DNA of 64,000 nucleotides from an uncultured Sulfurimonas sp. GTDB taxonomy: Bacteria; Campylobacterota; Campylobacteria; Campylobacterales; Sulfurimonadaceae. Both the position numbers and the translations under genes were made by a program. The stretch covers positions 620,001-684,000 of the forward strand of contig NZ_OY759725.1 of assembly GCF_963662755.1 (NCBI RefSeq), given 5' to 3'. Shown here piece by piece: positions 25,820-35,795 of the stretch (its first letter is position 1; each line of letters begins with the position of its first letter). The notes under the pieces are model-generated. The model saw only the letters and a list, made by a program, of their open reading frames with translations. It was not told where the DNA came from and did not search any database.

Positions 25820-26710
25820 ATGAAAGGCATAATTTTAGCAGGTGGAAGTGGAACTAGACTCTACCCTATCACAAAAGGCGTAAGCAAGCAACTTGTACCA
25901 ATTTATGATAAACCTATGATTTACTATCCACTTTCAGTTTTAATGTTAGCTGGAATTAGAGAAATTCTTATCATATCTACCCCTCATGACTTACCGAGAT
26001 TTGAAGAATTATTAGGCGATGGAAGCGATATTGGGATGAACTTTAGCTACAAAGAGCAACCATCACCTGATGGACTTGCGCAAGCTTTTATCTTAGGTGA
26101 AGAGTTTATAGCAGATGATGATGTTTGTTTAGTTTTAGGGGACAATATATTTTATGGTCATGGATTAACTGACTTACTTAAACAAAGTGTTAAAAATGCA
26201 CAAGAAGAGAATAAAGCTACAGTTTTTGGATACTATGTAAAAGATCCTGAGCGTTACGGTGTTGCAGAGTTTAATGATAACGGAGATGTAACTAGCATCG
26301 AAGAAAAGCCAACTAATCCAAAATCTAATTATGCAGTTATTGGTTTATATTTTTATCCAAATGATGTTGTTAAAAAAGCTAAAGATGTAAAACCAAGTGA
26401 GAGAGGCGAGTTAGAAATAACTACTCTAAATCAAGACTATTTAAGTGAAAAAAGACTCAAAGTTGAGCTTATGGGAAGAGGTTACGCTTGGCTAGACACT
26501 GGAACACATGAGAGCCTTCTTGAAGCTTCTTCATTTATTCAAACTATTGAAAACCGCCAATCTCTTAAAGTAGCTTGTATAGAAGAGATAGCTTATGAGA
26601 TGGGTTATATACCTAAAGAAAAGCTCATTGAACTTGCACAACCTTTAAAGAAAAATCAATATGGCGAATACTTAATCAGAAGAGCAAAAGAAGGCAGAGT
26701 AAAGCAATGA
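25820..26710 (+). CDS. rfbA: Glucose-1-phosphate thymidylyltransferase
   Basis: A 296-residue cytosolic enzyme making dTDP-glucose from glucose-1-phosphate and dTTP, the first step to dTDP-L-rhamnose. The N-terminal [20 protein letters not shown] is the nucleotidyltransferase signature, with [20 protein letters not shown] and [13 protein letters not shown] further on. Length is normal. It overlaps rfbC by 4 bases (ATGA). Confidence 0.96.
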   Translation: MKGIILAGGSGTRLYPITKGVSKQLVPIYDKPMIYYPLSVLMLAGIREILIISTPHDLPRFEELLGDGSDIGMNFSYKEQPSPDGLAQAFILGEEFIADDDVCLVLGDNIFYGHGLTDLLKQSVKNAQEENKATVFGYYVKDPERYGVAEFNDNGDVTSIEEKPTNPKSNYAVIGLYFYPNDVVKKAKDVKPSERGELEITTLNQDYLSEKRLKVELMGRGYAWLDTGTHESLLEASSFIQTIENRQSLKVACIEEIAYEMGYIPKEKLIELAQPLKKNQYGEYLIRRAKEGRVKQ

Positions 26711-27279
26711 AATTTATAAGATGTGAGATACCAGATGTAGTGATTTGTGAACCTACTGTTCACGGCGATGCAAGAGGTTACTTTGTTGAAACTTTTAGGC
26801 AAGATAAGCTTGAAGAGTTTTTAGGCTTTAAGATAAACTTTACTCAAGACAATGAATCTAAAAGTTCTCGCGGAGTTTTAAGAGGTTTACACTATCAACT
26901 AGCTCCTGCTGCTCAGACTAAACTTGTGCGTGTTATTTCTGGAAGAGTTTTAGATGTGGCTGTTGACATCAGAAAAGGAAGTCCAACTTTTGGTAAACAT
27001 GTAGCAGTTGAACTCACTGGCGAAAATAAAAAACAGATGCTTGTTCCTCGTGGCTTTGCTCATGGTTTTGTAGTTTTAGAAGACAACACTACTTTTGCTT
27101 ATAAAGTAGATAATTATTATTCGCCAGAAAATGACAGAGGTATAGCTTTTGATGATAAAGATTTAGCGATAAATTGGTTTGTAGATGCAGACAAGTTAAA
27201 CCTATCATCAAAAGACACAACTCAACCAAAACTTAAAGAGACTAATGATTTGTTTGAGTATAAGGTGAATTACTATTAA
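26707..27279 (+). CDS. rfbC: dTDP-4-dehydrorhamnose 3,5-epimerase
   Basis: A 190-residue cupin-fold enzyme, third step of dTDP-L-rhamnose synthesis. It has [18 protein letters not shown], the catalytic His in [12 protein letters not shown] near residue 62 and [13 protein letters not shown] near 118. Length is usual. The stop overlaps the start of the SGNH gene by one base (TAATG). Confidence 0.95.
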   Translation: MKFIRCEIPDVVICEPTVHGDARGYFVETFRQDKLEEFLGFKINFTQDNESKSSRGVLRGLHYQLAPAAQTKLVRVISGRVLDVAVDIRKGSPTFGKHVAVELTGENKKQMLVPRGFAHGFVVLEDNTTFAYKVDNYYSPENDRGIAFDDKDLAINWFVDADKLNLSSKDTTQPKLKETNDLFEYKVNYY

Positions 27280-27992
27280 TGAAAATTAAAATAATACTTT
27301 TTACATTATTATCAACCTTAATTATTTTCTATATTAAACAAAGTTCTTTAGACAAACAAGCTAAAAATAAAGAAATCTTAAACTCCCCATACGCAAAAGG
27401 ATACATGGCAAAAAAAGCTTTGCTATCTAAATTACAAAATAATCATAATTACAAAATAATAATGATTGGAGATTCATTAACTGCTGGAAATGATTGGAAT
27501 AAGTCATTCGATAGAGATGATATTTTAAATATTGGACAAGGTGCTGACTTTACAGATAGGAATCTTGGTGACTTTAAATTTGGGGTTGTTAATCGATTAG
27601 ATGGTTTGGACAGTAACTATAAAAAGGCTTTTGTAATGTTAGGTTTTAACGATTTAAATTCTGGTAAAGCACCAAATGAAATTTTTACTTCTTATAAAAA
27701 AATTATTGAAATAATTCAAAATAAAAAGATAATTCCAATCATTCAATCAACCTTATATATTACAAAAAACAAATATGACTTTAAATTCATTAAGATTAAT
27801 AATAATATTGAAATATTAAATAATTTATTAAAGAATTATTCTAAAAAGAAGAATATTTTATTTATAGATTTAAATCAAAATATGTCAAACAATAAGAGTT
27901 TAAAAAGTACTTTAACATACGATGGTGTTCATTTAAATTCTGATGGTTATTTAGTTTGGTCTGATATGATTAAACAATACATTTCATTATAA
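27279..27992 (+). CDS. SGNH/GDSL-type hydrolase inserted in the rhamnose cluster
   Basis: A 237-residue protein with an N-terminal hydrophobic segment (residues 3-19) that is either a signal anchor or a signal peptide, so it acts at or beyond the membrane. The catalytic set is visible: G64-D65-S66 in MIGDSLTAGNDW, a GxND block in MLGFNDLNSGK, and D215-x-x-H218 in DGVHLNSDG. Such enzymes remove or transfer acyl groups on lipids or glycans. It sits between rfbC and rfbD with one-base and ten-base junctions and is more AT-rich than its neighbours, which suggests later insertion into the operon. Confidence 0.8.
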   Translation: MKIKIILFTLLSTLIIFYIKQSSLDKQAKNKEILNSPYAKGYMAKKALLSKLQNNHNYKIIMIGDSLTAGNDWNKSFDRDDILNIGQGADFTDRNLGDFKFGVVNRLDGLDSNYKKAFVMLGFNDLNSGKAPNEIFTSYKKIIEIIQNKKIIPIIQSTLYITKNKYDFKFIKINNNIEILNNLLKNYSKKKNILFIDLNQNMSNNKSLKSTLTYDGVHLNSDGYLVWSDMIKQYISL

Positions 27993-28002
27993 GAGGTTTT
28001 TT

Positions 28003-28866
28003 TTGGATATATTAATTACAGGCTCAAACGGACAAGTAGCAAGTGAGCTTAGAGAGTTGGCATCTGAGTATCATTATAACTTTTTCTTTAAAGACAAAAA
28101 CAGTTTAGATATTACAAACGAAAAAGATACAAAAGAGTTTGTTGATACAAATAACATCAACATCATCATAAACTGTGCGGCTTATACAGCTGTTGATAAA
28201 GCAGAAGCGGAAGAAAATCTAGCAGATGCCATAAACCATTTGGCTGTTAAAAATTTAGCTCAAATTTCTAAAGAAAAGAACATAAAACTTATTCATATCT
28301 CAACTGATTATGTATTTGATGGAAAAAATCACAAGCCATATTTAGAATCAGATGCAACATCCCCAAATAGCATCTATGGAAAAACTAAGTTAGATGGCGA
28401 AAAAGCTATGATAAAAATCAATCCTAAAGATTCTCTTATCATTAGAACATCATGGGTTTACTCTTCTTATGGAAGCAACTTTGTAAAAACTATGCTTAGA
28501 CTAGCAAAAGAAAAAAATGAGCTTGGTGTTATATATGATCAAGTAGGAACTCCGACTTATGCGAAAGATTTGGCTAAAACTATTTTGGAAATATTACCTA
28601 ACATTACTAATGAAAAAGTAGAAATATATCACTACACAAATGAAGGAGTTCTCTCTTGGTATGATTTTGCAAAAGAGATTATAAAGATGGCAAAAAGAGA
28701 GTGTTTTATCAAACCTATAGAGACAAAAGAGTACCCAACACCAGCTTCAAGACCGCACTATTCACTTTTAAATAAATCAAAAATAAAAAAAGAATTTAAC
28801 ATCACTATTCCTTTTTGGAAAGACAGTTTAGATGCATGTTTAAGAGCTTTAGGAGAGAGAAAATAA
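28003..28866 (+). CDS. rfbD: dTDP-4-dehydrorhamnose reductase
   Basis: A 287-residue SDR enzyme, the last step of dTDP-L-rhamnose synthesis (NADPH-dependent). The NAD(P) motif is TGSNGQVASEL, followed by INCAAYTAVDKAEAE, STDYVFDG and the catalytic SIYGKTKLDGE. The start is TTG at 28003 after AAGAGG; no ATG is suitably placed. The TAA stop overlaps the rfbB ATG by one base. Confidence 0.94.
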   Translation: MDILITGSNGQVASELRELASEYHYNFFFKDKNSLDITNEKDTKEFVDTNNINIIINCAAYTAVDKAEAEENLADAINHLAVKNLAQISKEKNIKLIHISTDYVFDGKNHKPYLESDATSPNSIYGKTKLDGEKAMIKINPKDSLIIRTSWVYSSYGSNFVKTMLRLAKEKNELGVIYDQVGTPTYAKDLAKTILEILPNITNEKVEIYHYTNEGVLSWYDFAKEIIKMAKRECFIKPIETKEYPTPASRPHYSLLNKSKIKKEFNITIPFWKDSLDACLRALGERK

Positions 28867-29873
28867 TGAAAAATATTTTAGTAACAGGATGTGCAGGTTT
28901 TATCGGTAGTAATTTTGTTCCATACTTTTTAGATAAGTATCTTGATTATAAAATTATAAATTTAGATTTACTCACTTATGCAGGAGATTTGGAAAACTTA
29001 AGAGAGTGCGAAAATAACCCTAGATATAAACTTATCAAAGGCGACATTTGTAACCGTGAACTTGTTGAGTTTATATTTAGAGAGTATGACATAAACGGTG
29101 TCATTCACTTTGCCGCAGAGTCTCATGTTGATAACTCCATAAAAAATCCTGGTGTGTTTGTTGAGACAAATGTAAATGGTACATTTACACTTCTTGATGT
29201 AGCAAAAGAGTACTGGATGTACGAACCTTTTAATTATAAACAAAGATATAAAGATGCAAGGTTTCATCATATCTCTACGGATGAAGTTTATGGAACTCTA
29301 AATGAAACAGACCTCTTCACGGAAGAGACTCCTTACGCTCCAAACTCTCCATACTCAGCATCTAAAGCTGCATCTGACATGATTGTGAGAAGCTATCAAG
29401 AGACTTATGGTATGAACACAGTAATTACAAACTGCTCAAACAACTATGGACCAAAACAGCATGATGAAAAACTAATCCCAACCATAATAAGAAAAGCACT
29501 AGCTGGAGAAGATATCCCAATCTATGGAGATGGTAAAAATGTTAGAGACTGGCTCTATGTACTTGACCACTGCAAAGGAATAGACTTAGTTTACCACACT
29601 GGCAAAGTAGGAAATGTCTATAATATCGGCGGAAGAAATGAGAGAACAAACCTTGAAATAGTGGATGCAATATGTAATATTTTAGATAAAAAAGTTCCAG
29701 CTAAGAAAAGATACAAAGAGCTCATAACTTTTGTAAAAGACAGAGCTGGACATGATAGAAGATATGCAATAGATGCTGCAAAGATAGAAAAAGATCTTGG
29801 CTGGAGGGCTGATGAAAATTTTGATAGTGGGATTGTTAAGACTGTTGAGTGGTATCTTAGAAAATATGACTGA
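28866..29873 (+). CDS. rfbB: dTDP-glucose 4,6-dehydratase
   Basis: A 335-residue SDR enzyme that converts dTDP-glucose to dTDP-4-keto-6-deoxyglucose. It has TGCAGFIGSNFV, FAAESHVDNSI, the catalytic STDEVYGTL and YSASKAASDMIVR, and ITNCSNNYGP. I chose the ATG at 28866, overlapping the rfbD stop by one base; a longer frame would run 51 bases into rfbD. Gene order rfbA-rfbC-SGNH-rfbD-rfbB differs from the enteric order rfbB-D-A-C. Confidence 0.96.
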   Translation: MKNILVTGCAGFIGSNFVPYFLDKYLDYKIINLDLLTYAGDLENLRECENNPRYKLIKGDICNRELVEFIFREYDINGVIHFAAESHVDNSIKNPGVFVETNVNGTFTLLDVAKEYWMYEPFNYKQRYKDARFHHISTDEVYGTLNETDLFTEETPYAPNSPYSASKAASDMIVRSYQETYGMNTVITNCSNNYGPKQHDEKLIPTIIRKALAGEDIPIYGDGKNVRDWLYVLDHCKGIDLVYHTGKVGNVYNIGGRNERTNLEIVDAICNILDKKVPAKKRYKELITFVKDRAGHDRRYAIDAAKIEKDLGWRADENFDSGIVKTVEWYLRKYD

Positions 29874-31155
29874 CAACATATCTTTTTTTCAAAAACATTT
29901 AAGCACTGCAAAAGAAAATATAAATCTCTTAATAAACTATTTACTTCTTTTATATGCTTTTGCAATGCCTTTAAATATATCAAAAGCACAAGATATTACA
30001 TATATCTTAGTTGCTCTTTGGATAGTAAGCTTTGACTATAAAATAGTATTAGCATTTATAAAAAAAAATAGACTATTTCAAACTATTTTGCTTCTAAGTT
30101 TCTTAATCTTTGTCTCATTTTTATGGAGTGATTTAGATAAAAAGATCATTACTAACACACATTTATATTATGCTAATGCTTACGATTATATTTTTAGATA
30201 TAGCGTATTTTTTTTATTGCCTATTATCATCATAATTACAAAACTAAAAAAAGAATTCATACCACTTTTTATAAACAGTTTTTTACTTGGAATGTTTGTA
30301 AATGAAGTTATGGCTTATGGGATTTTTTTTGAGTTTTGGACAACGCACAAAGGAATACCTTCAAATCCTATAGTATTTCATAAAAACCATATTACTTATA
30401 GTGCTTTTGTTGGATTTACAGTTTTACTTCTTTTATATAAAATCAACCATATTAAAAGTATATACTTTAAAATAATTTACTCCTTTTTCATCATAACTAT
30501 GACTATCAATCTTTTTATGTCTCAAGGAAGAACAGGACAATTTTCTTTTTTTATAACTGGTACTCTACTTATACTCATATACTTTAGAAAAAACATTAGG
30601 GCTTTGTTCTTATCATTTTTTATCTTAACTACTGTGTTTTTACTTGGCTTTTACAACATGTCCACATTTAACTTAAGAGTAAATCAAGCGATAAAAAGTG
30701 TTGAAAATGTTATACAAGGGAAAAATTTGGGTTCAAGTTTTGGCACGAGAATAATGGCTTTTGACACAATCCCATATCTTATAAACAAAGAAAACTTTTT
30801 ATTTGGTGTTGGTATGGGAGACAAACCACATCACATAAGTACAACTCTAAAAGAAGAATACCCAAATCGCATAATGAACTTTGATACTCATGGATTTTTA
30901 CACAACTCTCATTTAGAGATGTTAGTCTCAAACGGTTTAATAGGAATAATTTTATATTTATTTATTTTTTACTTGCTCTTTAAGATGCCTATAAAAGATC
31001 CTTTTATGAAGTATATGGCATACTCTCTTGGCATATACTATTTATGTGTTGGTATGACTACTGATATATTCTTTTTTAAAGCTATTATGTCTCTATTTGC
31101 CATATTTTTAGCAGTTATTATTCTTCAACATCAACTAGAGGAAAATACAAACTAG
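29866..31155 (+). CDS. O-antigen polymerase/ligase (Wzy/WaaL family)
   Basis: A 429-residue membrane protein with ten or more hydrophobic helices. A large loop near residues 265-350 carries the Wzy_C-type motif THGFLHNSHLEMLVSNG, matching the conserved HNxxLE segment of O-antigen ligases and polymerases. Either polymerisation of lipid-linked repeats or ligation to lipid A-core is possible, and only one such protein appears in the window. I chose the ATG at 29866, overlapping rfbB by 8 bases; a longer frame would start 69 bases further into rfbB. Confidence 0.8.
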   Translation: MTDNISFFQKHLSTAKENINLLINYLLLLYAFAMPLNISKAQDITYILVALWIVSFDYKIVLAFIKKNRLFQTILLLSFLIFVSFLWSDLDKKIITNTHLYYANAYDYIFRYSVFFLLPIIIIITKLKKEFIPLFINSFLLGMFVNEVMAYGIFFEFWTTHKGIPSNPIVFHKNHITYSAFVGFTVLLLLYKINHIKSIYFKIIYSFFIITMTINLFMSQGRTGQFSFFITGTLLILIYFRKNIRALFLSFFILTTVFLLGFYNMSTFNLRVNQAIKSVENVIQGKNLGSSFGTRIMAFDTIPYLINKENFLFGVGMGDKPHHISTTLKEEYPNRIMNFDTHGFLHNSHLEMLVSNGLIGIILYLFIFYLLFKMPIKDPFMKYMAYSLGIYYLCVGMTTDIFFFKAIMSLFAIFLAVIILQHQLEENTN

Positions 31156-32616
31156 ATGCTCTTTAACTCTTATGAATTTATTTTTGCATTTCTACCACTA
31201 ACATTTCTCATATACTTTTTTCTTTTACACAAAAGATTGTTAGTTGGAGCAAAAGGTTTTTTAGTGTTTGCATCTCTATTTTTTTATAGCTGGTGGAACA
31301 TAGCTTATCTACCTCTTATCTTAATCTCTATGCTTTTTAATTTTGTCGTAGGCAACTCTTTAAATTCTAATTTCAATAAGATTAGACTACATAAAAAATC
31401 ACTCCTAACTTTTGGGATTATTGCAAACTTATCACTACTTGGCTACTTTAAATATGCTGATTTTTTTATATCAAACATAAACTCCGTAGTAGATGCTAAT
31501 CTAACAATGTTAAATCTAGCACTTCCTTTAGCAATTAGTTTTTTTACCTTTCAACAAATAGCATATCTTGTTGATAGCTTTAGGCAAGAAACAGCGGAGT
31601 ATGACTTTTTAAATTATGCACTATTTGTTACATTTTTTCCTCAACTTATTGCAGGACCGATTGTACACCATAAAGAGATGATGCCTCAGTTTGCAAGTCG
31701 TTGGAACTTAGTTAAAAACTATAAAAATATAGCCTTAGGTTTATTTATATTTTCAATAGGATTATTTAAAAAAGTAGTAATAGCAGACACCTTTGCAGTG
31801 TGGGCAACAAATGGCTTTGACAATGCTGTAACACTAAATCTTTTTGAAGCTTGGGCAACAAGTTTAAGCTATACCTTTCAGCTATACTTTGACTTTAGTG
31901 GATACACAGATATGGCAATAGGTGCAGCATTGCTTTTCAATATCAAACTACCTATTAACTTCAACTCTCCATATAAAGCAAAAGATATTCAAGACTTTTG
32001 GAAAAGATGGCATATTACTCTTAGTCGATTTCTTAGAGATTATATTTATATTCCATTAGGTGGAAACAGAGTAGCAGAACACAGAGTCTTAACAAACTTA
32101 ATGTTTACTTTTATCATAGGTGGGTTGTGGCATGGAGCTGGTTGGACATTTGTGTTTTGGGGATTTTTACATGGAGGGGCATTAGTTATTCATAGAGTTT
32201 ACAAAAAATTAAACTTTACTATGAACTCAATTTTAGCTTGGTTCATAACTTTTAACTTCATAAATATATCTTGGGTTTTTTTTAGAGCTAAAGAGTTTGA
32301 AGATGCTATAAAAGTCCTCTCAGGAATGTTTGGATTTTCTGGAGTTATGCTTCCTGAAAAATGGTCTGATTTACTTAGTTTTTTATCTCAGTACAATATA
32401 GAATTTGGAACGGTTTTTCAAAGTATTTCAGGTAAAGATAAAACTATTACATTTATAATTTTAGCTTTTATTTTAGTTTTGTACTTTAAAAACAGTACAC
32501 AATACAGAGATAACTTTAAGACTACTTATAAAAATTTTATTTTTACACTTATCTTATTCTTAACTTCGGTTTCAATGTTTTCTCAAGTATCTGAATTTTT
32601 GTATTTTAATTTTTAA
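31156..32616 (+). CDS. MBOAT-family O-acyltransferase (AlgI/PatA-like)
   Basis: A 486-residue inner-membrane protein with about eleven hydrophobic segments. The MBOAT core is clear: SFFTFQQIAYLVDSFR, FPQLIAGPIVHHKEM, FYFDFSGYTDMAIG-like AlgI segments and the catalytic His in IGGLWHGAGWTFVFWGFLHG near residue 330. AlgI-type proteins move acetyl groups across the membrane for a periplasmic partner. It starts on the base after the Wzy-like stop, and the next gene encodes an AlgJ/AlgX-like protein, so an O-acetylation pair for the surface polysaccharide is inferred. Confidence 0.9.
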   Translation: MLFNSYEFIFAFLPLTFLIYFFLLHKRLLVGAKGFLVFASLFFYSWWNIAYLPLILISMLFNFVVGNSLNSNFNKIRLHKKSLLTFGIIANLSLLGYFKYADFFISNINSVVDANLTMLNLALPLAISFFTFQQIAYLVDSFRQETAEYDFLNYALFVTFFPQLIAGPIVHHKEMMPQFASRWNLVKNYKNIALGLFIFSIGLFKKVVIADTFAVWATNGFDNAVTLNLFEAWATSLSYTFQLYFDFSGYTDMAIGAALLFNIKLPINFNSPYKAKDIQDFWKRWHITLSRFLRDYIYIPLGGNRVAEHRVLTNLMFTFIIGGLWHGAGWTFVFWGFLHGGALVIHRVYKKLNFTMNSILAWFITFNFINISWVFFRAKEFEDAIKVLSGMFGFSGVMLPEKWSDLLSFLSQYNIEFGTVFQSISGKDKTITFIILAFILVLYFKNSTQYRDNFKTTYKNFIFTLILFLTSVSMFSQVSEFLYFNF

Positions 32617-32629
32617 TTAGGTAGTTACA

Positions 32630-33679
32630 ATGAACTCTAAAGTATATATAAAATATCTTATCCTTATAATTAGTTTATTTGTTGCTTATCACTTTGTTAT
32701 ATGGCATCTATTTACATCACAAATTTTCAAACCAAAAGAGGGAACATCGGTTGGAGATCTTGGAAGAATGTCATATCAAATAAATATGCTACATAATAGA
32801 GAATTAAAATATACACTTCCTAAAGAACACTTGCATAAAGACAATTTCAACAATCAAAACATTGATATTTTAACTATAGGTGATTCTTTTTCTAATGGTC
32901 ACGCTTTAGGAGAAAACCCATACTATCAGGATTTTTTAGCATCTCAACTCAATGCAAATGTATTAAATATAAAACCTTATAAAAAATACAACTCCCTTGA
33001 AACAATTATCGGTCTCTTAAATAATGGACACCTAGCACAATTAAAACCAAAAATAATAATTATAGAATCTGTTGAACGCAATGTTATTGATAGATTTGCA
33101 AAAAGTATTGACTACAATCTCATAGATGCAGAAGTTGTTATTCCAAACAAACTATTAAAACCTGAAGATTTCCAAATTAAGTTTATTAACACTGCAAATT
33201 ATAAACTTCCTTACTACATGCTAAAATATATTTTTTATAATAATGCACAAAAATATGTATATAAACTTAATTTAAATAAAAAACTTTTTTCAAAAAATAA
33301 CGCTAAGAACATATTGATTTTTCGTGATGATATTACTAATATCCCTAAATTTACTCTTGAAAATATAAAAAAAGTAAATAAAAATTTAAACAAAACAGCA
33401 AACCTACTTAAAACATTAAACATAAAACTTTATTTTATGCCAGCACCAGATAAGTATGATTTATACTATGACTTTATAAAAGACAACAAATATCCAAAAA
33501 ATAATTTTTTTGAACTTATTAGACCAATGGAAAAACAGTACTACTTCATAGATATAAAAAAAATCCTACTACCTCTTCTTAAACAAGGTGAAAAAGACGT
33601 TTATTGGGTTGATGATACTCACTGGTCACAAAAAGCAAGTGAAGCGATATCAAAAGATATAATCTTCACAAAGCATTAA
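32630..33679 (+). CDS. AlgJ/AlgX-like SGNH acyltransferase
   Basis: A 349-residue protein with one N-terminal membrane anchor (near residues 9-28) and a periplasmic domain. It has the SGNH nucleophile block DILTIGDSFSNGHALG near residue 82 and the Asp-His block YWVDDTHWSQKASEAI near 325, the order found in AlgJ, AlgX and related O-acetyltransferases. It follows the MBOAT gene by 13 bases and very probably receives acyl groups from it to modify the polysaccharide. It is more AT-rich than the MBOAT gene. Confidence 0.82.
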   Translation: MNSKVYIKYLILIISLFVAYHFVIWHLFTSQIFKPKEGTSVGDLGRMSYQINMLHNRELKYTLPKEHLHKDNFNNQNIDILTIGDSFSNGHALGENPYYQDFLASQLNANVLNIKPYKKYNSLETIIGLLNNGHLAQLKPKIIIIESVERNVIDRFAKSIDYNLIDAEVVIPNKLLKPEDFQIKFINTANYKLPYYMLKYIFYNNAQKYVYKLNLNKKLFSKNNAKNILIFRDDITNIPKFTLENIKKVNKNLNKTANLLKTLNIKLYFMPAPDKYDLYYDFIKDNKYPKNNFFELIRPMEKQYYFIDIKKILLPLLKQGEKDVYWVDDTHWSQKASEAISKDIIFTKH

Positions 33680-33691
33680 GAGATAACACAA

Positions 33692-33697
33692 TATAAT
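33692..33697 (+). promoter_or_regulatory. Predicted internal -10 box before the glycosyltransferase block
   Basis: TATAAT lies 32 bases before the ATG at 33730 in a 50-base gap, the widest gap in this operon. It could start a separate transcript for the three following genes. Confidence 0.4.
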
Positions 33698-33729
33698 ACA
33701 CTAATCATTATATTAGGATTTAACAAAAG

Positions 33730-34689
33730 ATGAATAGCTTAGTTTCAATTGCAATATCAACATATAATGGAGAAGCTTTTTTAAGAGAACAATTAGATTC
33801 TATTTTAAATCAAACCTATAAAAACTTAGAAATAATTATTTCTGATGATTGTTCAATAGACAATACGATAAAAATTATTAGAGAATATCAAGACAAAGAC
33901 AAAAGAATTGTTTTTCATCAAAATAAAAAAAACTTAGGTTTTGTTAAAAATTTTGAAAATGCCATATCGCTTTGTACAGGCGACTATATAGCTCTATCTG
34001 ATCAAGATGATATATGGAAACTCAATAAAATAGAACTATTTGTCTCTCAGATAAAAGAAAATAGTTTAATCTATTCAAATGCTACTCTGATAGATAAAAA
34101 TTCTAAAGAAAAAAATAAAAACTTTATAAAAGAAGATAATATTCGTCAATGGAAATCAAATATCCCTTTTTTGCTTTATAATGTCATTTCTGGAAATACT
34201 ATGATGTTTAAAAAAGAGTTATTAAAGCATATATTGCCATTTCCTAACAACATAACTTATCACGACTTTTGGATAGCTTTTGTTGCTTCTACTTATGGAA
34301 CTATCACCTACACACAAGAACCGATGATTTTTTATAGAAAACATGATGAACAGGTTACATTTAGTAAAAAGCAGACTCACAAAAATTATCTTCAAAAACT
34401 TCAGTATAAAAAAGAAATTTTATTAGAACAAGTTAAAAATAAAATATACAACCTTGAAGCATTTAGAACATTGTCAATATTAGATAATGATACAAAAAAA
34501 TTACTTGACTTACTTACTTTACATTACAACAACTATGAAGATATTTATTTTAATACTAAACTATATAATATTTTAAAAAATAATGCAGATGATATCTTCT
34601 TTTTATATCCAGCAAAAAAAAGAAAAAAACAGGCTTTTAGGCACTCCGTTGGTTTAAAACTAAATGCTATGACTTTATATAAAATTTGA
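33730..34689 (+). CDS. Family 2 glycosyltransferase
   Basis: A 319-residue cytosolic GT-A enzyme. It opens with SLVSIAISTYNGEAFLREQLDSILNQ, has IIISDDCSIDNT for nucleotide binding and the DQDD metal motif in ALSDQDDIWKLNK near residue 95, and HDFWIAF further on. This pattern resembles rhamnosyl- and related transferases of O-antigen clusters, which would fit the dTDP-rhamnose genes upstream. The acceptor is unknown. The C-terminal 90 residues are Lys/Asn-rich. Confidence 0.88.
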   Translation: MNSLVSIAISTYNGEAFLREQLDSILNQTYKNLEIIISDDCSIDNTIKIIREYQDKDKRIVFHQNKKNLGFVKNFENAISLCTGDYIALSDQDDIWKLNKIELFVSQIKENSLIYSNATLIDKNSKEKNKNFIKEDNIRQWKSNIPFLLYNVISGNTMMFKKELLKHILPFPNNITYHDFWIAFVASTYGTITYTQEPMIFYRKHDEQVTFSKKQTHKNYLQKLQYKKEILLEQVKNKIYNLEAFRTLSILDNDTKKLLDLLTLHYNNYEDIYFNTKLYNILKNNADDIFFLYPAKKRKKQAFRHSVGLKLNAMTLYKI

Positions 34690-34707
34690 AATTACAAAAA
34701 CAAAAGG

Positions 34708-35790
34708 ATGCCAGTGATTAACAAACAAAATACAGCTGTTATATGTCTCTCGCCTAACAAAGGTGGTTTAGAGTTAGCATCTTTAAAACTCGCATTAATT
34801 TTATCTAAATATATAAACATAACACTTATAATCAAAGACAAAAGCTTTATGCATGAGCAAAGTTTAAATAATCAAGACTATAAAAATCTAAATTATAAGA
34901 CTATATCTTTTAAGACCAATCTAAGCTCTTCAATAATATTAAATGCAAGAAAGATAGTTAAAAATAATAATATCAAAAATGTTATTTTTGTGGGTGCATC
35001 GGAGTTGAAGTCGTTATATTTCTCTTTTTTAGGACTAAATATAAATCTAATAGTAAGACATGGAACTACAAAATCAACTCCAAAAAAAGATTGGTTTCAT
35101 AGACTCATATACTCAGAAGTGGCTTATCATGTAGCTATCTCTAAGCATCTCTCAAAAAATGTAAAAGAGATTATCCCATTTGGCAGAAAAACTGAGCTTG
35201 TTACGATATATCCATCAATGCCAAAAGCAATTTCAAATAAACAAAAAGTAGAAAATAAAGAGTTAAAATTACTTCATGTTGGCAGGATAACACCTGGAAA
35301 AGGTTTAAAAGAGGCTCTACAAGCTTGTGAAATTTTAAAACAAAATGACATAAACTTCGCACTAGATAGCTTCGGAGGAATGTCAGGTAAATATAAAAAT
35401 GAATTTGAATCCTTTTTAGATAAATTTACCTATAGAGACTCTTTTAATCTTTGTGGTTTTACTAACAATATATATGACGAATATCCAAAACATGACATTT
35501 TTATATTTCCAACAAAAGGTGAAGGTTTTGGAAATGTAATGATGGAAGCTATTTCACACGGTATAATTGTACTTGCTTTTGACAATACTGCTATAACGAA
35601 CTTTAGAGAGATGGGTTTTCATATCCACCTTGTTAAAGATGCTAATGTAAAAGCTCTTGGAGATAAACTTTTATGTATAGCTCAAAACTTAGAAGAAGAA
35701 AAAAAGCTAGCATTAGAAAATATTTTAAAAGCTAAAACTATTTTTTCATCTGAACGTGAAGCTAATGAGTATCTTAAACTATTAAAATAA
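34708..35790 (+). CDS. Family 4 glycosyltransferase
   Basis: A 360-residue GT-B enzyme. The N-terminal half begins VICLSPNKGGLELASLKLAL, the acceptor-side glycine motif, and the C-terminal donor domain has LHVGRITPGKGLKEALQAC near residue 190 and FPTKGEGFGNVMMEAISHG, the EX7E-type motif, near 270. The sugar is not predictable. It lies 18 bases after the GT2 gene. Confidence 0.87.
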   Translation: MPVINKQNTAVICLSPNKGGLELASLKLALILSKYINITLIIKDKSFMHEQSLNNQDYKNLNYKTISFKTNLSSSIILNARKIVKNNNIKNVIFVGASELKSLYFSFLGLNINLIVRHGTTKSTPKKDWFHRLIYSEVAYHVAISKHLSKNVKEIIPFGRKTELVTIYPSMPKAISNKQKVENKELKLLHVGRITPGKGLKEALQACEILKQNDINFALDSFGGMSGKYKNEFESFLDKFTYRDSFNLCGFTNNIYDEYPKHDIFIFPTKGEGFGNVMMEAISHGIIVLAFDNTAITNFREMGFHIHLVKDANVKALGDKLLCIAQNLEEEKKLALENILKAKTIFSSEREANEYLKLLK

Positions 35791-35795
35791 ACTAT

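Noticed and set aside
29618..29989. Minus-strand frame across the rfbB/Wzy junction
   Set aside because: Both plus-strand genes are well supported and overlap here. The antisense frame has no recognisable domain.
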